A stretch of DNA of 40,202 nt from Acidobacteria bacterium UBA2999 (GTDB lineage: Bacteria > Acidobacteriota > Vicinamibacteria > Vicinamibacterales > UBA2999): assembly GCA_002346475.1 (NCBI GenBank), contig DDZV01000040.1:60892-101093 (forward strand), written 5' to 3'. The notes below the pieces were generated by a model. The model was not told the DNA's origin and did not search any database. It saw only the letters and a list, made by a program, of their open reading frames with translations. Below are positions 34,045-40,202 of this stretch, piece by piece. Position 1 is the first letter of the stretch; each line of letters opens with the position of its first letter. Both the position numbers and the translations under genes were made by a program.

Positions 34045-35177
34045 TGTCGACAACATTTGAGGATATTACCCAGGATGTGCTCTCGCGCGAGGACATTGTT
34101 CGTTATATCAAGGATAGCCCTGGCGAATTGGGTATCGAAACACGTGAACGTGTTGAAGCCTATCTTGAAGAGCTTCGAACAACACAACGATATTCAATTT
34201 ACCGAACGTTAAAACATCCACTGTATCCCATTCTGCGAAAAATTGAGCGTTACGGTGAGAACCTTTCCACGGTTAAAACCGCTACTCGTGCAGGTCGTGT
34301 TATCTACGCATCAAATCACCGAAGTCACATAGATTATCTAATAGAACCACTGGCGCTGGATGACAACGGTATCCGTCCACCAATCATCGCTGCAGGTATC
34401 AATCTCTTCGGAGGGCCGCTCGGGCTACTACACCGGCACGTCACTGGTGCCATTCCCATACGAAGAAATACCAAGGATCCGGTCTATCTCATTACATTGA
34501 AGGCGTACGTTGCAGAACTACTCCACCGACATGATCTGTTCTTCTACCCAGAAGGTGGACGGAGCTACAGTGGCGAACTCAAAGGTCCAAAAACAGGTTT
34601 CCTGAAAGCTGCGTTGCAAGGGAAACACCCTAATGTGGTAATAGTGCCAACTGCGGTCTCATACGATCTCGTACTAGAGGACCATGTACTAGCGCATCAG
34701 GGCATAAAACGACGACAGAGACCTTTTCGTCATGAACTAGCAGAAATGGTACGTTACGCAGTCGGCTACAAATCTCGTGTTTATGTAACATTCGGTCAAC
34801 CCATTACCACTGACAGTATTGACCCAGACTCGCGTCGTGCAGTACTTAATTTAGCGCACACAATTATGAATGAAATCGGAAACCTGTACAAAGTGCTCCC
34901 AACTGCACTGATCGCAACTGCGATGCGACCCTCGATTTCTAAACGCAACCTCCAAAACAATGCAAATATGCTTATTGACACACTTGGATCTGCTGGTGCA
35001 AATATGGGCGTTAGTAACGGAGAAGAAGCAATTGAACTTGCTGTGGAAGCTCTGGAATCTCGAGGTATTGTCGTAGTCGAGCGTGGTCACTTTCGGGTAC
35101 GCGATCGCAATGTGCTCAAATATTACGCAAGGTCTTTAGAACATCTTCTCAAACCACAATCTTCTCGAAAAAACTGA
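34044..35177 (+). CDS. PlsB/PlsC-family glycerophospholipid acyltransferase
   Basis: A 377-residue acyltransferase with the HX4D motif (His92-Asp97 in NHRSHIDYL), the GAIPIRR block, and the FYPEGGRSYSGELKGPKTG block (Glu170). The EGGRS form and the pattern around VYVTFGQPITTDS are more like PlsB-type glycerol-3-phosphate acyltransferases than small PlsC enzymes. The C-terminal region (GVSNGEEAIELAVEALES and VLKYYARSLEHLL) is also seen in PlsB-like proteins. Start ATG 34044 has GGGAGG 10 nt upstream inside the DUF4149 gene. It could acylate position 1 or 2; motifs alone do not decide. Confidence 0.88.
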   Translation: MSTTFEDITQDVLSREDIVRYIKDSPGELGIETRERVEAYLEELRTTQRYSIYRTLKHPLYPILRKIERYGENLSTVKTATRAGRVIYASNHRSHIDYLIEPLALDDNGIRPPIIAAGINLFGGPLGLLHRHVTGAIPIRRNTKDPVYLITLKAYVAELLHRHDLFFYPEGGRSYSGELKGPKTGFLKAALQGKHPNVVIVPTAVSYDLVLEDHVLAHQGIKRRQRPFRHELAEMVRYAVGYKSRVYVTFGQPITTDSIDPDSRRAVLNLAHTIMNEIGNLYKVLPTALIATAMRPSISKRNLQNNANMLIDTLGSAGANMGVSNGEEAIELAVEALESRGIVVVERGHFRVRDRNVLKYYARSLEHLLKPQSSRKN

Positions 35178-35201
35178 TCTTCATATAAGCTGCAGTCAAC
35201 C

Positions 35202-35621
35202 TTAGCTCTTAAAACTAAAAAGCTTGAGATCGACATGTACAATTAGTGCACTCACTAAGTAAATAAGGTTCAGCCATCCGATTGCTTGAAAGATCCCTGG
35301 ACCAAGCATTACGTAAACACCAACTGGAAAAAACGATACCGCGAACAACATGTACATTGCCAAGTGAGCACCACGTACTGAAGCAACCGCAGAGACACTG
35401 CTTGCAAGTATCATCAACGATCCAAACAACATCGCTTTAGTAAAGATAAGCTGACCATCTGGAGTAATAGTTGCTTGGGGCCCTGCAACAAAATCAATAT
35501 AGGGACTCTGAAAAATAAAAATTACCCATAAAACTATCGCGCCCACCGATGCAATCACCCCAAGTGATCGACCAGCTATCCCAACTGATCTTCCCCTGCT
35601 ATCAGAACCTGCCACTACCAC
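35202..35621 (-). CDS. Small four-helix membrane protein, unknown
   Basis: A 139-residue protein with four hydrophobic helices (about residues 18-40, 58-80, 85-107 and 110-130) and no recognised motif. The start is uncertain: GTG 35621 or GTG 35615, neither with a clear Shine-Dalgarno. It is convergent with the acyltransferase gene and lies 19 bp downstream of the PD40 protein gene, so it is probably cotranscribed with it. Confidence 0.65.
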   Translation of the reverse strand: MVVAGSDSRGRSVGIAGRSLGVIASVGAIVLWVIFIFQSPYIDFVAGPQATITPDGQLIFTKAMLFGSLMILASSVSAVASVRGAHLAMYMLFAVSFFPVGVYVMLGPGIFQAIGWLNLIYLVSALIVHVDLKLFSFKS

Positions 35622-35640
35622 CTCAGATTAAATTCGCCTG

Positions 35641-36705
35641 CTAGGGGTGTTCGATCCAGTCAGCAATAAAAATATTCGTGTCACCTTCCCTGGCAGCATT
35701 ACGGTTAGATGAAAAGACTAATTGCTTCCCATCAGGTGAAAACATAGGGAAACTATCGAATGTTGGGTTCCAAGTAATTCGCTCAAGCCCATTTCCATCA
35801 ACACCAATCATGTAAAGATCAAAATCCCGTCCTTTGGGATCATGTACATTTGATGAAAAGATAATTCGCTTGCCGTCAGGATGAAAGTACGGTGCAAAAT
35901 TGGCATGGCCATGTTTTGTAACCTGGTGCAAATTACTACCATCACTGTTCATTACAAAAATCTCAAGCTCATTAGGACGCCAGATTCCCTTTGTTAGCAA
36001 CGATAAATAGTCGTTAAGCTCAAGGCCTGGTTCCATGGATCGTCCACGAAAAACAATTTTTGAGCCATCCTTGGAAAAAAAAGGGCCTCCATCAGGTCCA
36101 GGTCGATGCGTCAAGCGTCGAACGTTCGAACCATCACCATTCATTGAATATATTTCTAGGTCTCCATCACGCACACTAGTAAAAACAATCTGCCCATCTG
36201 GACCAATAGTGGCTTCAGCATCGTAACCAGCTTCAGTTGTAAGACGCTCTAAAGAAGAACCGTCCGTCTTTGCACGAAAGATGTCATAGCTTGGATATAT
36301 AGGCCAGACGTATCCATATTCGTAACTAGGTGACGGGGGACATTCTGGAGATTCCAAATGAGTCGAAGCGAACACAATGTGCTGATCACTAGGAAAGAAA
36401 AACCCGCACGTTGTCCGACCAGTCCCAGTACTAACAGACCGAACATCGCTACCATCAATCTTCATAGTGAAAATCTGATCGCAAGGTACGTCTGGTGGGT
36501 GTGTTCGTTGAAAAACTAATCGCTTCCCATCAGGTGAAAAGTAAGCCTCAGCATTCTCACCACCAAACGTCAATTGCTTCACATTAGCGAGATGGATCTC
36601 AGAGGCTAAATGCGGCTCCTGTAAAGTCGAAACAAGAGGTGTCGCATTTACGGTCAAAATGGCTAATGCCACAAAAAATGAAAGAACTACTATGGAATCA
36701 CGCAT
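35641..36705 (-). CDS. Exported TolB-like beta-propeller protein (PD40 repeats)
   Basis: A 354-residue protein with an N-terminal signal peptide (MRDSIVVLSFFVALAILTV). At least five PD40 repeats follow: AYFSPDGKRLVFQ, IGPDGQIVFTS, FSKDGSKIVFRG, YFHPDGKRIIFSS and MFSPDGKQLVFSS. They would form a beta-propeller like that of TolB. It lacks the N-terminal domain of TolB itself, and no tol-pal genes are nearby. It may bind a periplasmic protein or serve as a regulatory or accessory domain protein. Start ATG 36705 is 41 bp from the divergent cca gene. Confidence 0.88.
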   Translation of the reverse strand: MRDSIVVLSFFVALAILTVNATPLVSTLQEPHLASEIHLANVKQLTFGGENAEAYFSPDGKRLVFQRTHPPDVPCDQIFTMKIDGSDVRSVSTGTGRTTCGFFFPSDQHIVFASTHLESPECPPSPSYEYGYVWPIYPSYDIFRAKTDGSSLERLTTEAGYDAEATIGPDGQIVFTSVRDGDLEIYSMNGDGSNVRRLTHRPGPDGGPFFSKDGSKIVFRGRSMEPGLELNDYLSLLTKGIWRPNELEIFVMNSDGSNLHQVTKHGHANFAPYFHPDGKRIIFSSNVHDPKGRDFDLYMIGVDGNGLERITWNPTFDSFPMFSPDGKQLVFSSNRNAAREGDTNIFIADWIEHP

Positions 36706-36732
36706 ACTTATAAGTCCATTTCTCTGATAGCC

Positions 36733-36738
36733 TATTTT
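36733..36738 (+). promoter_or_regulatory. Candidate -10 element 8 nt before cca start
   Basis: TATTTT fits TAnnnT and is followed after 8 nt by the ATG at 36747. No -35 is recognisable. It lies in the 41-bp gap shared with the divergent PD40 gene. Confidence 0.22.
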
Positions 36739-36746
36739 ATCTGTCC

Positions 36747-38126
36747 ATGAACGTTAACATATCTCTGGCTTTCGCTTGTAGGGTCGCCACAGCCGTGCAG
36801 AATTCTGGTGGGCGTGCGCTGATCGTGGGTGGATGGGTTCGTGACCAATTGCGAGGATGCCCCTCGGAAGATATCGACCTAGAGGTTTTTGGTATTCCGC
36901 AGCAAGAACTCCCCCGCTTACTAGAAAAATTTGGGCGTGTTGAGGCCGTTGGAAAAAGTTTCCCGGTTTATAAACTCGTTAGTGAAAAAGGACATTGCCT
37001 CGACGTAGCCTTACCCCGCTTGGAATCAAAGAAAGGACAAGGCCACACGGGTTTTGAAGTACGCGGAAACCCAGAGATAACACCAAGCACTGCGGCGCGC
37101 CGACGTGATTTCACTGTGAATGCTATTTCATGGGATCCACTTTCAGAGACTTATGTGGATCCGTTTGACGGTCGCAAGGATCTCAACAATCGATTACTAA
37201 GAGCCGTTGACCCAACCACTTTTGGCGATGACAGTCTGAGAGTGCTTCGTGCGGTTCAATTTGCAGCCAGATTCGAATTTACTCTCGAAGACACTACGGC
37301 AACCTTATGTCGTAATACATCACTAAACGACCTGTCAGCGGAACGTGTTTGGGATGAACTTGAGAAACTTCTACTGCTAGCAGACCGCCCTTCGATAGGG
37401 TTTGCCCTTGCACTAGATTTCGGCGTTATAGATCAGTGGCTACCTGAACTTCGAGCCTTGGTCGGGTGCCCGCAAGAAGCTGAATGGCATCCAGAAGGTG
37501 ACGTCTGGACACATACCTGTCTAGTCATCGATCAAGCACGTTCTTTAAATGGTGATCTCTCTCGGCCCTTAATAACGACCATCATGCTTGCTGCCCTCTG
37601 CCACGATCTTGGAAAACCAGCTACAACTGCAGTCATTGACGGCCGGATCCGTTCTTTGAATCATGAGGAGGCTGGAGTAAAGCCAACCGTACAACTACTT
37701 GACAGGTTAAATATCTACACCCTTAACGGGTACGACGTGAGGAAACAAGTGCTTGGTCTCGTGGCACATCATCTGAAGCCGGGAATGTTCTATAAAGCTC
37801 CAACAGTCACTGATGGCGCATTTAGGCGTCTTGCACAAAAGGTTGACCTTGAGCTTCTCGCACGGCTCGCGCGCGCTGACTGTCTTGGACGTACAGGTGA
37901 TTTTGACTGCTCCGCAATGGACTGGTTTATCAAACGGGCACGGGCGCTTGGTGTAGAACACGAACCCCCTAAACCACTGCTAATGGGTCGTCATCTGATC
38001 AAACTCGGCCTAACCCCAGGGCCGAAGCTTGGAAGAATCCTGAAAAAAGTGTACGAAAAGCAACTAGATGGTCAGATCAAAACCCTAGAAGAAAGTATCG
38101 TGAAAGCCCAGGAATTACTTAAGTAA
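36747..38126 (+). CDS. cca: CCA-adding tRNA nucleotidyltransferase with HD domain
   Basis: Class II nucleotidyltransferases of this kind add or repair the 3' CCA of tRNAs. The 459-residue protein has the N-terminal motif VGGWVRDQL (Gly28-Asp33) and the catalytic EDIDLEV (Asp42, Asp44). The RRDFTVNAI segment and the RNA-binding helical domain follow. A C-terminal HD phosphohydrolase domain (CHDLGKP, His286-Asp287) resembles that of the multifunctional E. coli enzyme. HD activity on cyclic or 2'-phosphates is possible but not shown. The protein might instead be a poly(A) polymerase-like relative. No Shine-Dalgarno; TATTTT is 8 nt before the ATG. Confidence 0.93.
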   Translation: MNVNISLAFACRVATAVQNSGGRALIVGGWVRDQLRGCPSEDIDLEVFGIPQQELPRLLEKFGRVEAVGKSFPVYKLVSEKGHCLDVALPRLESKKGQGHTGFEVRGNPEITPSTAARRRDFTVNAISWDPLSETYVDPFDGRKDLNNRLLRAVDPTTFGDDSLRVLRAVQFAARFEFTLEDTTATLCRNTSLNDLSAERVWDELEKLLLLADRPSIGFALALDFGVIDQWLPELRALVGCPQEAEWHPEGDVWTHTCLVIDQARSLNGDLSRPLITTIMLAALCHDLGKPATTAVIDGRIRSLNHEEAGVKPTVQLLDRLNIYTLNGYDVRKQVLGLVAHHLKPGMFYKAPTVTDGAFRRLAQKVDLELLARLARADCLGRTGDFDCSAMDWFIKRARALGVEHEPPKPLLMGRHLIKLGLTPGPKLGRILKKVYEKQLDGQIKTLEESIVKAQELLK

Positions 38127-38144
38127 TGTATTGATGTTCTGGCC

Positions 38145-38172
38145 CTCTATAAGGTGAGGCTACCTATTAGGG
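38145..38172. terminator. Imperfect hairpin between convergent cca and M28 genes
   Basis: The two arms pair over 9 bp (one G-T) with a two-base internal mismatch and a 6-nt loop in the 49-bp gap between the stops. No T-run follows on either strand, so a weak or Rho-assisted bidirectional terminator is the most that can be said. Confidence 0.28.
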
Positions 38173-38175
38173 AAT

Positions 38176-39819
38176 CTAAGGCCGAAACTGAGAGAACGGA
38201 TCGTCAGGATAGTACTTGGGCATCACTCTTTCCACTGCAACATACCACCCAAGCTCAGCAAGTAGCTGTAGATCTTCTACAGCACCCATGTAATTCCAAT
38301 TAGTCCGAAAATCATCACTCGGCTGATGGTAATCGTTTTCATTGTACTGGTCGGCTAACCTCCTACCGTGTTCTGCATCTTGACCTATATAGTCTGTTGG
38401 ACTTCCAAGAGAGACAGCAGGGATTCCAGCTTTTGCCATCGGAAAATGATCCGATCGAAAGAAGTAACCACGCTCAGGTGCTGGATCTAGTCCAACGATT
38501 CGATTACGGACTTTCGCTAAAGAGTCTGCCAACACACCGAGAGTAGACCTTTCAGCACCGAGTAACACGATATCCCTTGTCCGACCATAAAGATTAAGTC
38601 CATCCACGTTGATATTGGCCGCCCACTGATTCAATGGTAGCGGAGAATGTAATGCAAAATACTCAGCACCTAACAAACCAGCTTCTTCTGCGGTCGTAAA
38701 AACAACATAGATAGAACGAACAGGACGTGTGTGAGAACGTGCTAAAGCCTGTGAAATTTCAAGAAGCCCCGCTACACCTGACGCGTTATCTACTGCTCCA
38801 TTAAAGATCTGATCGGATGTGACTAATGCTTCTGATGATGCAGTAATCATTCCTAAGTGATCGTAATGTGCGGTAAAAAGAACCCCCTGAGATGTATCTG
38901 TACCCTCCAAAACACCAATGACATTAGATGCAGTGCTACGCACAACATCCTGTTGTATTGATCCTGATACAAGAACACCAAGTGGTACCGGCCTAGCACC
39001 CCGCTGTAATGCATTAGAACGTAACACATCTAAATCGTAACCAGCGTGACTCGTAAGACGACGTGCAGCTGGTTCAGATACCCAGGCCTTCAGTGTCAAT
39101 ACTGACTCTTCAACATCTTGTAACAACGAATATTGAGGACCGCTCCACGAGGACTGGACAACTTGCCATGGATAAGTTGCCGATTCATCGGTATGAATCA
39201 AAATCACACCAGCAGCCCCCTGACGAGCCGCCTCTTCATACTTGTATGTCCATCGACCATAGTACGTAAGTGCATCGCCACCAAATAAGTCTGGTTCCTC
39301 AGATGTCGCTGGTGGATCGTTGACCATAACTAGCGCAATGCGATCTGTCATATCTATATCGGCATAATCATTCCAATCAAGCTCTGGCGCAACGATGCCA
39401 TGCCCTACAAACACAACTTCTCCACTAATTGAAACTTGTGGAGCAAGTAAATCACTTACAGCAACCACCTCAGTTAGGTACTCGAATGATGGTCCTCCAG
39501 CTAATGAAAACTGCATTTGAGGATGAACTGTTGATTCTAAAATGCTCATCTCTTGGAAGTAGGTATCATGGTCACCAGCTGGTTCGAAGTCTAAAGTGGC
39601 GAGCTGTGCAGCCAAGTATTCCGCAGCTAAATTGCCCCCACGGGTTGCCGGTGCCCTTCCCTCAAGGAGGTCAAGAGACAAGAACCTTAAATGAGCTGCA
39701 ATATCAGAGCCGCGTATATTATCCAAAGCAGGACCTACAGTGGGCGACGATGGTAAAGGCTGACATCCCATGGCAACAGCACAAACCATTACAATCAAAA
39801 CAAGTGACTTTAGATACAT
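38176..39819 (-). CDS. M28 family zinc aminopeptidase lipoprotein
   Basis: A 547-residue exported peptidase. ATG 39819 is chosen because it starts a lipoprotein signal (MYLKSLVLIVMVCAVAMGC) with lipobox VAMGC. The open frame runs 20 codons further upstream, but that would bury the signal. A PA-like insertion (about 120-250) precedes the catalytic domain. Zinc ligands are visible: His318 in TAHYDHLG, Asp in GAVDNASGVAG, Glu-Glu in TTAEEAGLLGAEYF, Asp in NVDGLNLYG, and His in NDYHQPSDDF. It probably releases N-terminal residues from peptides at the outer or inner membrane. No Shine-Dalgarno; TATACT is 8 nt upstream. Confidence 0.93.
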   Translation of the reverse strand: MYLKSLVLIVMVCAVAMGCQPLPSSPTVGPALDNIRGSDIAAHLRFLSLDLLEGRAPATRGGNLAAEYLAAQLATLDFEPAGDHDTYFQEMSILESTVHPQMQFSLAGGPSFEYLTEVVAVSDLLAPQVSISGEVVFVGHGIVAPELDWNDYADIDMTDRIALVMVNDPPATSEEPDLFGGDALTYYGRWTYKYEEAARQGAAGVILIHTDESATYPWQVVQSSWSGPQYSLLQDVEESVLTLKAWVSEPAARRLTSHAGYDLDVLRSNALQRGARPVPLGVLVSGSIQQDVVRSTASNVIGVLEGTDTSQGVLFTAHYDHLGMITASSEALVTSDQIFNGAVDNASGVAGLLEISQALARSHTRPVRSIYVVFTTAEEAGLLGAEYFALHSPLPLNQWAANINVDGLNLYGRTRDIVLLGAERSTLGVLADSLAKVRNRIVGLDPAPERGYFFRSDHFPMAKAGIPAVSLGSPTDYIGQDAEHGRRLADQYNENDYHQPSDDFRTNWNYMGAVEDLQLLAELGWYVAVERVMPKYYPDDPFSQFRP

Positions 39820-39827
39820 AAGTTCAC

Positions 39828-39833
39828 AGTATA
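39828..39833 (-). promoter_or_regulatory. Candidate -10 element of the M28 gene (leaderless arrangement)
   Basis: On the - strand TATACT is followed after 8 nt by the ATG at 39819. No convincing -35 is present. Confidence 0.32.
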
Positions 39834-39926
39834 AAGTTGTCTGCAAACAATTACATAGGGATTCAAGCTGGAAACTCACTGAATCAATCTCCAGCTACAA
39901 CATAACAGGATTCTGAACTTGGGCTT

Positions 39927-39932
39927 TATGAT
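39927..39932 (+). promoter_or_regulatory. Candidate -10 element of the AMP-binding gene
   Basis: TATGAT is followed after 9 nt by the ATG at 39942. No -35 consensus is recognised. Confidence 0.28.
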
Positions 39933-39941
39933 AAGAAACGT

Positions 39942-40202
39942 ATGCGTCGAGACACACTAATTGACTATTTTCGAGACCTCGTTGAACTACGAAACGAGTA
40001 CCTTATTTACGACGATGGATATCGTCAGCATCGCCATACGTATAAAGACGTTTCCCTCGCCGCTCAAGGATTTGTAACAAGACTAACCAAATTTGATGTT
40101 CGCAAAGGAGACCGAGTCATTTTTTGGGGAGAAAATAGACCTGAATGGATCGCCTGTTACTGGGGTTGCTTACTCGCTGGTGTTGTAGTTGTTCCAATAG
40201 AC
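39942..40202 (+). CDS. AMP-dependent synthetase/ligase N-terminus (3' truncated by window edge)
   Basis: The frame ATG 39942 to the window end gives 87 residues with no stop. The sequence MRRDTLIDYFRDLVELRNEYLIYDD, then RHTYKDVSLAAQGFVTRL, then KGDRVIFWGENRPEWIACYWG and GVVVVPID, is the usual start of adenylate-forming acyl-CoA synthetases of the long-chain fatty acid type. The AMP-binding core motifs lie outside the window, so the substrate is unknown. The gene diverges from the M28 lipoprotein gene across a 122-bp gap. Confidence 0.85.
   Translation, partial: MRRDTLIDYFRDLVELRNEYLIYDDGYRQHRHTYKDVSLAAQGFVTRLTKFDVRKGDRVIFWGENRPEWIACYWGCLLAGVVVVPID

Noticed and set aside
39820..39879. 20-codon upstream extension of the M28 gene
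   Set aside because: It would place the lipoprotein signal and lipobox internally; the ATG at 39819 gives a proper signal peptide.

Overview
The window is a housekeeping-rich stretch of about 40 kb from a free-living Gram-negative bacterium with moderate G+C content (mid-40s percent by eye). The gene content fits Acidobacteriota, perhaps a marine or other environmental lineage. Pointers are a PIG-L-like secreted protein, many secreted or membrane peptidases (M48, S41, M1, M28), a PD40 beta-propeller protein, a VKOR-DsbA fusion, an archaeal/eukaryotic-type prolyl-tRNA synthetase and a one-piece 617-aa transketolase. This placement is inferred from gene content, not from any search. I found no rRNA, tRNA, CRISPR array, insertion sequence or prophage gene.

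Layout. 1-6732 is a translation and RNA-processing operon on the + strand: infB (5' end cut off), a DUF503 gene, rbfA, an nrnA-like DHH phosphoesterase, truB, rpsO and pnp. It continues into a small cupredoxin-like gene overlapping pnp and a large PIG-L-family gene (6698-9804). 9810-16072 is on the - strand: an M48 peptidase, smc and an S41 processing protease. 16205-18314 (+) carries tatA, tatC and a HEAT-like gene, driven from a promoter that abuts the S41 promoter. proS and nadB (-) follow, then aroB and an aldehyde dehydrogenase (+) diverging from nadB. 24058-26663 (-) is a small type IV pilin group: prepilin peptidase, VKOR-DsbA and a pilin. 26770-31448 (+) holds a DUF1499 protein, an M1 peptidase, an unknown membrane protein and nadE. 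Transketolase (-) converges on nadE. 33514-35177 (+) is a DUF4149 protein plus a PlsB/PlsC-family acyltransferase. The end holds a small membrane protein and a PD40 protein (-), a CCA-adding enzyme with an HD domain (+), an M28 lipoprotein peptidase (-) and the start of an acyl-CoA synthetase-like gene (+) that runs off the window.

No gene-free stretch exceeds 200 bases. The two longest gaps are 14273-14455, where I see nothing recognisable, and 33318-33513, which holds a perfect 10-bp palindrome and a -10-like TATAAT just before a start codon.

How the genes work together. The infB-pnp block is a ribosome assembly, translation initiation and RNA-turnover unit. nadB and nadE supply two steps of NAD synthesis. 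tatA/tatC provide a minimal twin-arginine translocase. The pilin, the disulfide-forming fusion and the prepilin peptidase form a plausible maturation set, because the pilin has two cysteines in its mature domain.

I did not find a clearly new multi-gene system. The strongest unexplained signal is regulatory: many genes lack a Shine-Dalgarno and instead have a TAnnnT hexamer 6-9 nt before an ATG or GTG start, two of them with a TTGAC-type -35 box 17-18 nt further upstream. This suggests common leaderless transcription in this organism.
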